Assembly: GCF_020400725.1 (NCBI RefSeq)
Contig: NZ_JAINVG010000006.1
Location: 115,563 to 179,562 of the forward strand
Length of the DNA: 64,000 nucleotides
From: Streptomyces sp. NK15101
GTDB taxonomy: Bacteria > Actinomycetota > Actinomycetes > Streptomycetales > Streptomycetaceae
Direction of reading: 5' to 3'
Shown in pieces: positions 1 to 10,089 of this stretch. Under the pieces are notes generated by a model. It worked only from the letters and a program-made list of their open reading frames with translations. It was not told the DNA's origin and ran no database searches. The number at the start of each line of letters is the position of its first letter. Positions within the stretch are counted from its first letter, which is position 1. The position numbers and the translations under genes are program-made.

Positions 1-60
1 ACACAAGGTTAGCAGGACCCGGCGGTCGGCGCGAACCGTACGTCCGCTTATCGTGTGGGC

Positions 61-429
61 ATGAGCGAGACGCCCCAGAACGAGTCCACCGACTCCCCCG
101 ACTTCGAATCCATGACCCGCGACATCGCGGAGGTCCCGGCGGTCGAGGTGATCGTGACGGTCGCCGTCAACCTGATGAGCGCCGCCGCGGTGAAGCTCGG
201 GCTCACCGAGGAGGGCGAGGAGCACAAGGACCTCGACGAGGCGCGCAAGCTGATCCACGCGCTCGCGGGCCTCCTGGACGCCGGCGCGACGGAGGTCTCC
301 TCCTTCCACGCGGCTCCCCTGCGGGACGGCCTGAAGTCCCTCCAGCTCGCCTTCCGCGAGGCCTCCCTGATCCCCGACGAGCCGGGCCAGGGACCGGGCG
401 AGAAGTACACGGGGCCGGTGTACGGCTAG
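61..429 (+). CDS. DUF1844 family protein
   Basis: A 122-residue acidic protein of the DUF1844 family, which in actinobacteria usually lies near the translation genes infC-rpmI-rplT; its function is unknown. The core around VEVIVTVAVNLMSAAAVKLGL is the family helix, followed by a second helix pair and a Gly/Pro tail. The ATG at 61 is preferred over GTG at 55 because a -10-like TATCGT (49-54) sits exactly 6 nt before it, the layout of a leaderless mRNA, and there is no ribosome-binding site. The last codons and the TAG stop form the first copy of a tandem repeat that continues downstream. It converges with the SseB-like gene. Confidence 0.85.
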   Translation: MSETPQNESTDSPDFESMTRDIAEVPAVEVIVTVAVNLMSAAAVKLGLTEEGEEHKDLDEARKLIHALAGLLDAGATEVSSFHAAPLRDGLKSLQLAFREASLIPDEPGQGPGEKYTGPVYG

Positions 430-645
430 GACCTGACCGTCTCCGGGGGTACGGGGGTCGCCCCCGGGAGACAGCGGTCACGGGGCCGGTGTACGGCTAG
501 GACCTGATCGTCTCCGGGGGTACGGGGGTCGCCCCCCGGAGGACAGCGGTCACCGGGCCGGTGTACGGCTAGGACCTGATCGTCTCCGGGGATACGGGGG
601 TCGCCCCCCGGAGGACAGCGGTCACCGGGCCGGTGCACGGCTGGA
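411..645. repeat. 71/72-bp tandem repeat, about 3.3 copies, spanning the DUF1844 stop codon
   Basis: GGGCCGGTG starts at about 411, 482, 554 and 626, giving periods of 71, 72 and 72 bp. Each full unit carries the gene's last codons (GTGTACGGCTAG) followed by a GC hairpin. The third and fourth copies have small changes, for example GTGCACGGC in the last. The array fills the gap between two convergent genes. Confidence 0.9.
439..619. terminator. three tandem terminator-like hairpins
   Basis: Each repeat unit contains CTCCGGGGG, a loop of about 11 nt, and CCCCCGGAG (slightly imperfect in the first unit), near 440-470, 510-542 and 582-614. There is no T-tract, as is usual for Streptomyces terminators. 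The position between convergent genes suits bidirectional termination. Confidence 0.6.
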
Positions 646-652
646 AGATCGT

Positions 653-1387
653 TTACCGCTTCACGTAGAAGGGCTCGCCGGGAGGCGTGGCCGAGGCCGG
701 CAGGAGTGCCAGGTCGAGGCCCCGCACCAGGCGGGCCCTCAGTGTTTCGTCGGCGGCCAGGGCGCGGGCCACGCGCTGGGCCGCCTCCGCCGGGGAGGCG
801 TCCGCGGCGAGGACCAGGGCGACCGTGCCGTCGGCGGTGCCGGGACCCAGGTGGGCGCGGAGCACCGCCGGCTCGGCGGCCACGACGGCCCGCACGGCTT
901 CCCGTACGGCCGGGTCGTCGAGCGGGTCGGCGCTGGAGCGGCCCTCGGCGAGGGCGAGCAGCGCGGAGCCGGTCACCTGGTACGGCACGGGGCCGGCCAG
1001 GTCCAGGACCAGGGTGTCGGCCTTCTCGTGGACGAGGGCCGCGATCGCCTGGTGGACGGGGACGGCGACGGGCCGGGCCTGCGGGTCCCAGAGGGCGAGC
1101 GAGGCGATCGAGGTGAAGGCCGGCAGGGCCCGCCGGTCGCCGGCCGTCAGGGTGGGGACGGCCATGTCGCTCGTCTTCTCCTGCTTCAGTCCCGTCTCGG
1201 GGTCGACCTCGACCTCGCCGAGGACGGCGACCACGGGGACGAGCAGCCGGGCCCCCTTCAGGGCTTCGAGGACCGGGCCGTGGGCGGTTCTGTCCTCCGC
1301 CCAGGCCGCGAGGGCCGCGGCGAGCCGCGGGTCGGCGGTGCCGTCGTCTTCGGAGAAACCGGGGTCCGGGATGTTCTTGAGCGCCAC
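653..1387 (-). CDS. SseB family protein
   Basis: A 244-residue protein resembling the SseB (enhanced serine sensitivity) family, whose biochemical role in actinobacteria is unknown. The N-terminus has a typical pattern: FSEDDGTADPRLAAALAAW, then GARLLVPVVAV and later FTSIASLALWDP. There is no signal peptide or membrane segment. It converges on the DUF1844 gene across the tandem hairpin array and lies just downstream of the mycosin gene on the same strand (34 nt gap), so it could be read from that operon. The family call rests on overall pattern, so the function is not assigned. Confidence 0.8.
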   Translation of the reverse strand: MALKNIPDPGFSEDDGTADPRLAAALAAWAEDRTAHGPVLEALKGARLLVPVVAVLGEVEVDPETGLKQEKTSDMAVPTLTAGDRRALPAFTSIASLALWDPQARPVAVPVHQAIAALVHEKADTLVLDLAGPVPYQVTGSALLALAEGRSSADPLDDPAVREAVRAVVAAEPAVLRAHLGPGTADGTVALVLAADASPAEAAQRVARALAADETLRARLVRGLDLALLPASATPPGEPFYVKR

Positions 1388-1421
1388 GCCCCGAGCCTAA
1401 CCGCCGGGTCCGGACCCCCTG

Positions 1422-2603
1422 CTAGGAGGTCCGGTGGGCGCGCCGGAGCATCACGGCGGTGAGGAGGAGCAGGGCGCCGAGTCCGCCGGCGACGGGGGCG
1501 AGCAGACCGAGGGGGCGGCTCTCCTCGGCGGCGGGGAGGGGGCCGGGTCCGAAGTGGCGGCCCTGGTAGCCGGTGGCGGTGTTCTTGGGGTCGCCGGCCT
1601 CGATCCGGCGGCCGGCGGCGATCGCGGCGGCCGGGTCGACCGTCCCGTACCCCTTGGCGTCGCTGCGTCCGCCCTTCGGCCGGTTGCGTGCGGTGTCGAT
1701 GAGCAGCCGCTTGATCTGGGCGGGGGTGAGGTCGGGGTGCGCGGAGCGGACGAGGGCGACGGCCCCGGAGACGAACGCGGCGGCGGCGCTGGTGCCCCAG
1801 CCCTCGTAGTAGCGGCGGTCGGGGTCGGCGATGACGATGTCGTCGCCGGGGGCGCTGACGGTGGCGTACCAGCGGCGGGTGGAGAAGGAGGCGTGGGTGC
1901 CGTAGCGGTCCACGGCGGCGACGGCGATGACGCCGGGGTAGGCCGCGGGGTACGAGATGTGGTCGCCCTTCTCGCCGCCGTTGCCTGCGGAGGCGACGAC
2001 GGAGACGCCCTTGGCGAGGGCGTACTGGACGGCGGCGTCCTCGCCCGCGTCGGGGTGGGCGGACTTGGAGTCGTCGCCGAGGGAGAGGTTGATGACGTCG
2101 GCACCGTGGTCGGCTGCCCAGCGGATGCCTTCGGCGAGGGCCGTGCCCCGGGTCTTGCGGGCCTTGTCGCGGGCCTTGTCGGTGGACTCCAGGATGACCC
2201 GCACGGGCAGGATCCGGACGTCGGGGGCGACGCCGAGGACGCCGTCCTGGGCGCCGGGGCCGTGGCCGTGTCCGGCGATGATCCCGGCCATGGCGGTGCC
2301 GTGCCGGGCCCAGGCGCGGTCTCCCTTCGACGCCCCGAAGCCGATGAGGTCGCGTCCGGCGAGGACCGAACCCGCGAGGTCCGGGTGGCCGGCGTCGACG
2401 CCGGTGTCGAGGACGGCGACGGTGACGCCGTGGCCCTTGGTGGTGCGCCAGGCCTCCGTGGTGTGGAGGGCTTCGAGGCCCCACTGGCGGGCCCGGATGG
2501 TGTCGGCGTGCGCGGGGGCGGTGGTGGCGGGCAGGACGGTGAACGCGGCGGCGAGCAGGGCGACCGCGCCGCCGCGGGTCCGGTGGCGGGTGGGTCGGGT
2601 CAC
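1422..2603 (-). CDS. mycosin-type S8 serine protease (type VII secretion-associated family)
   Basis: A 393-residue subtilisin-like protease with a signal peptide (about residues 12-33, ending near AHA), a catalytic domain and a C-terminal membrane anchor followed by RRAHRTS. The triad is visible: Asp66 (VLDTGVD), His101 (ARHGTAMAG) and Ser272 (GTSAAAAFVSG); Asn208 (ASAGNGG) is the oxyanion residue. Mycosins are membrane-tethered proteases of ESX systems, but no ESX gene is present here, so this is an orphan member. The GTG start at 2603 overlaps the TGA of the upstream gene (GTGA), indicating translational coupling with the Pro-rich membrane protein. Confidence 0.88.
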   Translation of the reverse strand: MTRPTRHRTRGGAVALLAAAFTVLPATTAPAHADTIRARQWGLEALHTTEAWRTTKGHGVTVAVLDTGVDAGHPDLAGSVLAGRDLIGFGASKGDRAWARHGTAMAGIIAGHGHGPGAQDGVLGVAPDVRILPVRVILESTDKARDKARKTRGTALAEGIRWAADHGADVINLSLGDDSKSAHPDAGEDAAVQYALAKGVSVVASAGNGGEKGDHISYPAAYPGVIAVAAVDRYGTHASFSTRRWYATVSAPGDDIVIADPDRRYYEGWGTSAAAAFVSGAVALVRSAHPDLTPAQIKRLLIDTARNRPKGGRSDAKGYGTVDPAAAIAAGRRIEAGDPKNTATGYQGRHFGPGPLPAAEESRPLGLLAPVAGGLGALLLLTAVMLRRAHRTS

Positions 2604-3844
2604 CGGGCGTTCTCCTTGGCGGCCGTGGTGGCGGCCGTGCGCAGCAGTCGTACGAGGCGTTCGGTGATGCCCTTGGCCTCGTGGCCGAGACCGGACTGGG
2701 CGGTGGCGTCGGTGCGGTTCGCGGTCATGGCCCGGTCGGCGGGGACGGGGCCGCCGTCGACGGCCCGGCCGTCGGCGAAGCCGGAGACGGCGGTGACGAC
2801 GACGGGGAGGTCTGCGGGGGCGTTCAGCCACCAGGCGGCGCGCTGCGGGGCGCCGAAGCGGGCGGCGACGGTGCCGGGTCCGGCGAGGGCCGGAGGGACG
2901 TCCGCGCCGAGCCGGGCGGTGAGGTCCTGGCCGAGGGTGCGCTGGGTGGCGGCGTCGGCACGGGTGAAGACGAGGCCGACGGTGATCACGCTGCTGGCGG
3001 TGGCGTCGGTGTACGTGGCGCGCAGGACGCGCTCGCAGCCGAGCGGTTCGACGGTGGCGCGGAGGGCCCTGGCGAGGACGGCGGGGGTGCAGGGGACGTC
3101 GGGGGCGACGACGATCCGGGTCCAGGTGCGGTCGGCGCCGCCGGGACCGGCGCCGGGGCCCGCGAGGGTGCGGGGGAAGAGGGTGTCGACGGGGGCGTTG
3201 TGCCAGAGGTCCTTCGCCTCGGTGTACCCGACGGGCTCGGCGGGTTTCCCGGGCTCGGCCGCGGCCAGCCACACGCCGGCGAGGGCCCCGCCGATGAGCC
3301 CGAACCCGAGCACGGCGCAGACGGCGACCGCGAGGGTCCGCCCGGGGCGCCGCTCCCGCACGGGCCGCAGCCGCGTGGTGATCTCGACGGGCACCTCGGG
3401 CGGGAGCGGGCCGGGACCGCGGTACGGGGCGGCGGACGTGGGCAGCGCCGCGCCGCCCACGGGCGGCCCTGCGGGTCGGGGCGGGACGGCGGCCGGTGCG
3501 GACGTTGCCGGGGCGTGCACCGGCCGGTGGGCCGGGGCGGGCGGAGCGACCGTCGGTGCCGGTGCCGCCGGGTGGGAGGAAGCGGTCGCCTGCGCCGGTG
3601 CCCCCGGACGGGACGGAACGGCCGTCGATGCCGATGTCCCCGGACGGGACGGAGCAGCCGCCTGCGCCGGTGCCGCCGGACGGGACGGAACGGTCGTCGG
3701 TGCCGGCGGGCCGGAGGGTCGGTCCGTCGTGGGGATCGGGCGGAGGCGGGTCGTGGTCTCGACCGCCGGGAGGTCCGTGGCGTCCGGCGCCGGGAGCAGG
3801 GCGTCCGTGATGCGGGAGGTCGTGGGGCGGTGCTCGCCGGTCAT
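2600..3844 (-). CDS. Pro/Ala-rich single-pass membrane protein coupled to the mycosin
   Basis: A 414-residue protein I cannot assign to a named family. Residues 1-165 are a Pro/Ala-rich, probably disordered cytoplasmic region with four 12-residue repeats of the type VPSRPxAPAQAA (residues 52-99) and two copies of TTRLRP (31-36, 156-161). A transmembrane helix (about 171-195) is followed by an extracytoplasmic domain of about 210 residues with two Cys. The ATG at 3844 has GGGGGA 7-8 nt upstream. The stop overlaps the mycosin start by 4 nt, so the two products are probably made together and may interact in the membrane. Confidence 0.75.
   Translation of the reverse strand: MTGEHRPTTSRITDALLPAPDATDLPAVETTTRLRPIPTTDRPSGPPAPTTVPSRPAAPAQAAAPSRPGTSASTAVPSRPGAPAQATASSHPAAPAPTVAPPAPAHRPVHAPATSAPAAVPPRPAGPPVGGAALPTSAAPYRGPGPLPPEVPVEITTRLRPVRERRPGRTLAVAVCAVLGFGLIGGALAGVWLAAAEPGKPAEPVGYTEAKDLWHNAPVDTLFPRTLAGPGAGPGGADRTWTRIVVAPDVPCTPAVLARALRATVEPLGCERVLRATYTDATASSVITVGLVFTRADAATQRTLGQDLTARLGADVPPALAGPGTVAARFGAPQRAAWWLNAPADLPVVVTAVSGFADGRAVDGGPVPADRAMTANRTDATAQSGLGHEAKGITERLVRLLRTAATTAAKENAR
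3548..3691 (-). repeat. 36-bp coding repeats, four degenerate copies
   Basis: Four 12-residue units (PSRP/SSHP followed by Ala/Thr/Gln-rich tails) encoded in the membrane protein's N-terminal region. The repeat is in frame, so copy-number change would alter only the length of the disordered region. Confidence 0.7.
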
Positions 3845-3953
3845 CCCCGTCCCCCTGCTCGTGTCGACAATGCCCGTCACTCTACGGGCTGTTCCCCCGC
3901 GCACGGGAACTCAGGGGCTACCCACCCGTAAACCTGTCTGGCAAGCTCGGGCC

Positions 3954-5156
3954 ATGACTCCCCGTGCCGCCGACCGGGCCCGTTACGACCGGGCCACCGC
4001 CCACCTCGACGCGCCCGTGGCGATCGTCGACCTGGAGGCCTTCGACGCCAACGCGGCGGACCTGGTGCGCCGGGCCGGGGGCAAGCCGATCCGGGTGGCG
4101 AGCAAGTCGGTGCGGTGCCGGGCGCTGCTGGAGCGGGTGCTGTCGCGCGACGGGTTCGCCGGGATCATGTCGTTCACGCTCGACGAGTCGTTGTGGCTGG
4201 CGCGCGCCGGGTTCGAGGACGTCCTGCTGGCGTACCCCTCGGCCGACCGCTCGGGGTTCGGGGAGCTCGCGCGGGATCCGAAGCTCGCCGCCGCCGTGAC
4301 CGTGATGGTGGACGACGTGGCGCAGCTCGATCTGATCGACGCGGCTCGCGGGGGCGGGACGGAGGAGGTGCGGGTCTGTCTGGAGCTCGACACGGCGCTG
4401 CACCTGCTCGGCGGGCGGATACGGGTCGGGGCCCGGCGCTCGCCGCTGCGGGAGCCCGCCCAGCTCGCCGAGCTGGCCCGTTCCGTGGTGCGGCGGCCGG
4501 GCTTCCGGCTGGTCGGGATCATGGCGTACGAGGGGCACGTCGCCGGTGTCGGGGACGCGGTCGCGGGCCGGCCGCTGCGCTCGCGGGCGATCCGGCTGAT
4601 GCAGTCCGCCGCCCGCAAGGAGCTGGCGGAGCGCAGGGCGGCCGTGGTGCGGGCCGTGCGGGCGGTGGCGCCGGACCTGGAGTTCGTGAACGGCGGCGGC
4701 ACCGGGAGCGTGCAGCACACGGCGGCCGAGGACGCGGTGACGGAGATCGCGGCGGGTTCGGGGCTGTTCGTGCCGCGTCTCTTCGACAACTACACGTCCT
4801 TCAGCGGGCGTCCGGCCGCGCTCTTCGCGCAGCCGGTGGTCCGCCGCCCGGGCGTGGGCGTGGTGACGGTGCTCGGCGGCGGCTACCCGGCGTCGGGTGC
4901 CGCGGGCCCGGACCGGCTGCCCGTCCCGTACCTGCCCGAGGGGCTCCGGTACGACCCGCAGGAGGGTCCCGGCGAGGTGCAGACCCCGCTGCTCGGCTCC
5001 CCCGCCGACGATCTGCGGATCGGCGACAAGGTCTGGTTCCGGCACGCGAAGGCCGGGGAGCTGTGCGAGCGGTTCGAGAGCCTGCACCTGGTGGAGGGCG
5101 ATCGCGTCACGTCGACCGTGCCCACGTACCGGGGCGAGGGGATGACCTTCCTCTAG
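3954..5156 (+). CDS. PLP-dependent amino acid aldolase/racemase family (alanine racemase N-terminal fold)
   Basis: A 400-residue fold-type III PLP enzyme similar to D-threonine aldolase-like 'amino acid deaminase/aldolase' proteins. The N-terminal barrel begins APVAIVDLEAFDANAADL; Lys51 in RVASKSVRC is the likely PLP-forming lysine. The C-terminal part contains the HAKAGEL/CERF region typical of this family, where a divalent metal is often bound. The substrate cannot be read from sequence. The start is ATG 3954, divergent from the Pro-rich protein gene. Its stop is only 3 nt from the stop of the convergent HAD gene, leaving no room for a separate terminator. Confidence 0.85.
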   Translation: MTPRAADRARYDRATAHLDAPVAIVDLEAFDANAADLVRRAGGKPIRVASKSVRCRALLERVLSRDGFAGIMSFTLDESLWLARAGFEDVLLAYPSADRSGFGELARDPKLAAAVTVMVDDVAQLDLIDAARGGGTEEVRVCLELDTALHLLGGRIRVGARRSPLREPAQLAELARSVVRRPGFRLVGIMAYEGHVAGVGDAVAGRPLRSRAIRLMQSAARKELAERRAAVVRAVRAVAPDLEFVNGGGTGSVQHTAAEDAVTEIAAGSGLFVPRLFDNYTSFSGRPAALFAQPVVRRPGVGVVTVLGGGYPASGAAGPDRLPVPYLPEGLRYDPQEGPGEVQTPLLGSPADDLRIGDKVWFRHAKAGELCERFESLHLVEGDRVTSTVPTYRGEGMTFL

Positions 5157-5159
5157 CGG

Positions 5160-6410
<1,251 letters not shown>

Positions 6411-6433
6411 GAACGCTCTCCTGGGTGTACGCG

Positions 6434-6465
6434 GACAGCCGGGCGCCTTGCGACGCCCGGCTGTC
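6434..6465 (-). terminator. hairpin after the glnA4-ALDH-SDR operon
   Basis: Perfect 12-bp stem GACAGCCGGGCG / CGCCCGGCTGTC with an 8-nt loop, 43 nt past the SDR stop codon. Confidence 0.75.
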
Positions 6466-6507
6466 GGGTGGGGGTGGGGAGGGGATGGCGGCGGCGAGGG
6501 CCTGGGG

Positions 6508-7296
6508 CTAGAGCGGGGTCACGTAGGCGCCCGAGATGCCTCCGTCGACGAGGAAGTCGCTGGCGTTGACGAAGGAGGAGTCGTCGCTCGCGAGGAAGGC
6601 GACGGCGGCGGCGATCTCCTCGGCCTCGGCGAAGCGGCCGACGGGGATGTGCACGAGGCGGCGCGCGGCCCGCTCGGGGTCCTTGGCGAAGAGCTCCTGG
6701 AGGAGCGGGGTGTTGACCGGCCCCGGGCAGAGGGCGTTGACGCGGATGCCCTCGCGGGCGAACTGGACGCCCAGCTCGCGGGACATGGCGAGGACGCCGC
6801 CCTTGGAGGCGGTGTACGAGATCTGGCTGGTGGCGGCGCCCATGACGGCGACGAAGGAGGCGGTGTTGATGATGGAGCCCTTGCCCTGGCGGCGCATGTA
6901 GGGCAGGGCGGCCTTGCAGCAGAGGTAGACGGAGGTGAGGTTGACGTCCTGGACGCGCTTCCAGGCCTCCAGGCCGGTCTCCAGGATGGAGTCGTCGTCG
7001 GGGGGCGAGATGCCGGCGTTGTTGAAGGCGATGTCGACGGAGCCGTAGGTGTCGAAGGCGACCTTGAAGAGGTTCTCGACCTCTTCCGGGTCGGTGACGT
7101 CGACCTGCACGAAGGTGCCGCCGACCTCCTCCGCGGCGGCCTTGCCGGCGGTCTCGTCGATGTCGCCGCAGACGACGTTGGCGCCTTCGGAGGCGAGGCG
7201 GCGGGCGGTGGCGAGGCCGATGCCGCTGCCGGCTCCGGTGATGACGGCGGTACGGCCGACCAGGCGGCGGCAGATGTTCTCTTCGGTGCTGCTCAT
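6508..7296 (-). CDS. short-chain dehydrogenase/reductase
   Basis: A 262-residue classical SDR. The NAD(P)-binding TGAGSGIG motif is at residues 20-27, NNAG follows the CGDIDE acidic loop (suggesting NAD preference), and the catalytic Tyr-Lys is in SYTASKGG. It ends with FLVDGGISGAYVTPL, as in 3-ketoacyl/gluconate-type reductases. It lies 6 nt downstream of the aldehyde dehydrogenase gene and is very probably the last gene of that operon, oxidising an alcohol or aldehyde intermediate of amine breakdown. Substrate inferred from context only. Confidence 0.88.
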   Translation of the reverse strand: MSSTEENICRRLVGRTAVITGAGSGIGLATARRLASEGANVVCGDIDETAGKAAAEEVGGTFVQVDVTDPEEVENLFKVAFDTYGSVDIAFNNAGISPPDDDSILETGLEAWKRVQDVNLTSVYLCCKAALPYMRRQGKGSIINTASFVAVMGAATSQISYTASKGGVLAMSRELGVQFAREGIRVNALCPGPVNTPLLQELFAKDPERAARRLVHIPVGRFAEAEEIAAAVAFLASDDSSFVNASDFLVDGGISGAYVTPL

Positions 7297-7302
7297 GGGT
7301 GC

Positions 7303-8658
7303 TCAGGCCTCCGTGCTGATGAAGACGTTCTTGGTTTCGGTGAAGGCGGTCAGGGCGTCGGGGCCGAGTTCGCGGCCGAGGCCGGACTGCTGGTAGCCGC
7401 CGAACGGGGTCCAGTAGCGGACGCTGGAGTGGGAGTTGACGGAGAGGTTGCCGGCCCGCACGGCGCGGGAGGCGCGCAGGGCGCGGCCGACGTCCCGGGT
7501 CCAGATCGAGCCGGAGAGGCCGTACTCGGTGGCGTTGGCGAGGCGGATCGCGTCGGCCTCGTCCTCGAAGGGGAGGACGACGGCGACGGGTCCGAAGATC
7601 TCCTCGACGGCGCAGGGGGCGTTCTCGGCGACGCCGGTGAGGACGGTCGGCGGGAACCAGAAGCCGGGTCCCTCGGGTGCCTTCCCCCGGATGCCTTCGA
7701 GGTCGTCGCCCACGTAGGAGCGGACGCGGTCGAGCTGGGCGCGGGAGATGAGCGGGCCCATCTGGGTGCGCTCGTCGGCGGGGTCGCCGACGACGATCTC
7801 CTCGATGGCGGGGGCGAGGAGCCCCAGGAAGCGGTCGTACGCGCTCCGCTGGACGAGGATGCGGGTGCGGGCGCAGCAGTCCTGGCCGCTGTTGTCGAGG
7901 AAGGACATCGGAGCCGCCGCGGCCGCGGCCTCCAGGTCCGCGTCGGCGAAGACGATGTTGGGGCTCTTGCCGCCGAGTTCAAGGGTGACGCGCTTCACCT
8001 GGTCGGCGCACTTCGCCATGATCGACTTTCCGACCCGGGTGGAGCCGGTGAAGACGATCTTGGCGATGCCGGGGTGCTCGACGAGGGCGTTCCCGGCGAC
8101 GGGGCCGGTGCCGGGCAGGACCTGGAAGAGGCCTTCGGGGAGGCCCGCTTCGAGGGCGAGTTCGGCGAGGCGGAGGGCGGTGAGCGGGGTGGTCTCGGCC
8201 GGCTTGAGGAGGACGGCGTTGCCGGCGGCGAGGGCGGGTGCGGTGGCCCAGGCGGCGATCGGCATGGGGAAGTTCCAGGGGGCGATGACGCCGACGATCC
8301 CGAGCGGTTCGAGGATCGTGACGTCGAGGCCGCCGGCCACCGGGATCTGGCGGCCGTTGAGGCGCTCCACTCCCCCGGCGGCGAAGTCGAGCAGGTCGCG
8401 GACGTTGCCGGCCTCCCAGCGGGCGTTGCCGATGGTGTGGCCCGCCTCGGTGACCTCCAGGCGGGCCAGTTCCTCGGCGTGGTCGTCGACGACGGCGGCG
8501 AAGCGGCGGAGCAGCCGGGCCCGGTCGGCGGGCGCGGCGGCGGCCCAGCCGCGCTGGGCGGCGGCGGCGCGGGCGACGGCGGCGTCGACGTCGGCGGGGG
8601 TGGCGGCGGGGACGGTGGCGACGAGTTCCTCGGTCGCCGGGTTCAGTACCTGGAGCAA
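7303..8658 (-). CDS. NAD(P)-dependent aldehyde dehydrogenase
   Basis: A 451-residue ALDH-superfamily enzyme. Visible motifs are PWNFPMP (about 127-133), FTGSTRVGK (203-211), LELGGKSPNIVF with general base Glu227, and GQDCCA with nucleophile Cys261. There is no in-frame ATG or GTG at the expected N-terminus; TTG 8658, with AGAGG 6 nt upstream, gives the family's normal beginning (LQVLNPATEELVATVPAA). It lies 32 nt after the GlnA4-like gene. In gamma-glutamylation pathways such an enzyme oxidises the glutamylated aldehyde, and that role is likely here. The TTG start is the main uncertainty. Confidence 0.88.
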   Translation of the reverse strand: MLQVLNPATEELVATVPAATPADVDAAVARAAAAQRGWAAAAPADRARLLRRFAAVVDDHAEELARLEVTEAGHTIGNARWEAGNVRDLLDFAAGGVERLNGRQIPVAGGLDVTILEPLGIVGVIAPWNFPMPIAAWATAPALAAGNAVLLKPAETTPLTALRLAELALEAGLPEGLFQVLPGTGPVAGNALVEHPGIAKIVFTGSTRVGKSIMAKCADQVKRVTLELGGKSPNIVFADADLEAAAAAAPMSFLDNSGQDCCARTRILVQRSAYDRFLGLLAPAIEEIVVGDPADERTQMGPLISRAQLDRVRSYVGDDLEGIRGKAPEGPGFWFPPTVLTGVAENAPCAVEEIFGPVAVVLPFEDEADAIRLANATEYGLSGSIWTRDVGRALRASRAVRAGNLSVNSHSSVRYWTPFGGYQQSGLGRELGPDALTAFTETKNVFISTEA

Positions 8659-8690
8659 CTCATTCCTCTCAGAGGTGACGCAGAGGCGTT

Positions 8691-10055
8691 TCAGTGGCGT
8701 TCGAAGGAGCGGCGCAGCTCCCAGTCGGTCACCGCGGCGTCGAAGGCGTCGAGTTCGACGCGGGCCATGTTGCGGTAGTGGGCGACGACCTCGGGGCCGA
8801 AGGCGGCCTTGGCGATCTCGCTGGTCTCCCAGAGTTCGGCGGCCTCGCGCAGGGTGGTGGGGACGTGCGCGTACTCGGCGGCGTACGCGTTCCCGGTGCA
8901 GGGCGGGGGCAGTTCGAGGCGCTGCTCGATGCCGTACAGACCGGCGGCGACCAGGCCGGCGACGGCGAGGTAGGGGTTGACGTCGCCGCCGGGGAGGCGG
9001 TTCTCGAAGCGGGTGGAGCGGCCGTGGCCGACGACCCGGAGCGAACAGGTGCGGTTGTCGTGGCCCCAGGCGACGGCGGTGGGGGCGAAGGAGCCGGGCT
9101 GGAACCGCTTGTAGGAGTTGATGTTCGGGGCGTAGAGGAGGGAGAAGTCGCGGAGGGCGGCGAGCTGTCCGGCGAGGAAGTGGCGCATGGTCTCGGACAT
9201 GTGGTGCTCGTCGTCGCCGGCCATCACGTTCTCTCCGTCGGCGTTCTGGAGGGAGAGGTGGATGTGGCAGGAGTTGCCCTCGCGCTCGTTGTACTTCGCC
9301 ATGAAGGTGAGCGAGTAGCCCTCCTGGGCGGCGATCTCCTTGGCGCCCGTCTTGTAGACGGCGTGCTGGTCGCAGGTGACGAGGGCCTCGTCGTACTTGA
9401 AGGCGATCTCGTGCTGGCCGGGGTTGCACTCGCCCTTGGCGGACTCGACGGTGAGACCGGCGCCGGCCATCTCGTTGCGGATGCGGCGCAGGAGCGGTTC
9501 GATGCGTCCGGTGCCGAGGACGGAGTAGTCGATGTTGTACTGGTTGGCGGGGGTGAGGCCGCGGTAGTTCGCGTCCCAGGCCTGCTCGTAGCTGTCCTTG
9601 AAGACGATGAACTCGAGCTCGGTGCCGACGTGGGCGGTGAGGCCGAGCTCCGCGAGGCGCTCCAGCTGGCGGCGGAGGATCTGGCGGGGCGCGGCGACGA
9701 CGGGGGTGCCGTCGGCCCAGGCGAGGTCGGCCGTCACCATGGCGGTGGCGTCGTTCCAGGGGAGGCGGCGGAGGGTGGTGAGGTCGGGGTGCATGGCGAA
9801 GTCGCCGTAGCCGCGGTCCCAGGAGGACATCTCGTAGCCGTCGACGGTGTTCATCTCGGTGTCGACGGCGAGGAGGTAGTTGCAGCCCTCGGTGCCGTGG
9901 CCGAGGACCTCGTCCAGGAAGAACCGTGCGGCGAACCGCTTGCCCTGGAGTCTTCCCTGCATGTCGGGGAAGGCCAGGACGACGGTGTCGATCTCGCCGC
10001 TCTCGACGAGGGCGCGCAGCTCCTCGACGGTGAGCGGGGGTGTGCGGTCTGCCAC
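8691..10055 (-). CDS. glnA4: glutamine synthetase-like gamma-glutamylamine ligase (GlnA4 type)
   Basis: A 454-residue glutamine synthetase fold enzyme of the actinobacterial GlnA2/3/4 group, not a true GlnA. Metal and ATP residues lie in GTELEFIVFKD, SAKGECNPGQHEIAFKY, GNSCHIHLSLQ and FENRLPGGDVNPYLA. The Tyr adenylylation loop of GlnA I is absent. In S. coelicolor, GlnA4 joins glutamate to ethanolamine, and an ethanolamine-type permease, ALDH and amidotransferase-like hydrolase here fit that pathway; a polyamine substrate remains possible. GTG 10055 has AAGGAGGAG about 8 nt upstream. It is divergent from the GntR gene and heads the glnA4-ALDH-SDR operon. Confidence 0.88.
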   Translation of the reverse strand: MADRTPPLTVEELRALVESGEIDTVVLAFPDMQGRLQGKRFAARFFLDEVLGHGTEGCNYLLAVDTEMNTVDGYEMSSWDRGYGDFAMHPDLTTLRRLPWNDATAMVTADLAWADGTPVVAAPRQILRRQLERLAELGLTAHVGTELEFIVFKDSYEQAWDANYRGLTPANQYNIDYSVLGTGRIEPLLRRIRNEMAGAGLTVESAKGECNPGQHEIAFKYDEALVTCDQHAVYKTGAKEIAAQEGYSLTFMAKYNEREGNSCHIHLSLQNADGENVMAGDDEHHMSETMRHFLAGQLAALRDFSLLYAPNINSYKRFQPGSFAPTAVAWGHDNRTCSLRVVGHGRSTRFENRLPGGDVNPYLAVAGLVAAGLYGIEQRLELPPPCTGNAYAAEYAHVPTTLREAAELWETSEIAKAAFGPEVVAHYRNMARVELDAFDAAVTDWELRRSFERH

Positions 10056-10089
10056 GGGATTGCTCCTCCTTCGGCCTGCCGGGAGCCAT

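Noticed and set aside
1434..5156. Very long open frame (over 1,200 codons) on the + strand
   Set aside because: Its first part is antisense to the mycosin and membrane-protein genes and has Gly/Ala/Arg bias of a shadow frame; only the aldolase portion from 3954 is real.
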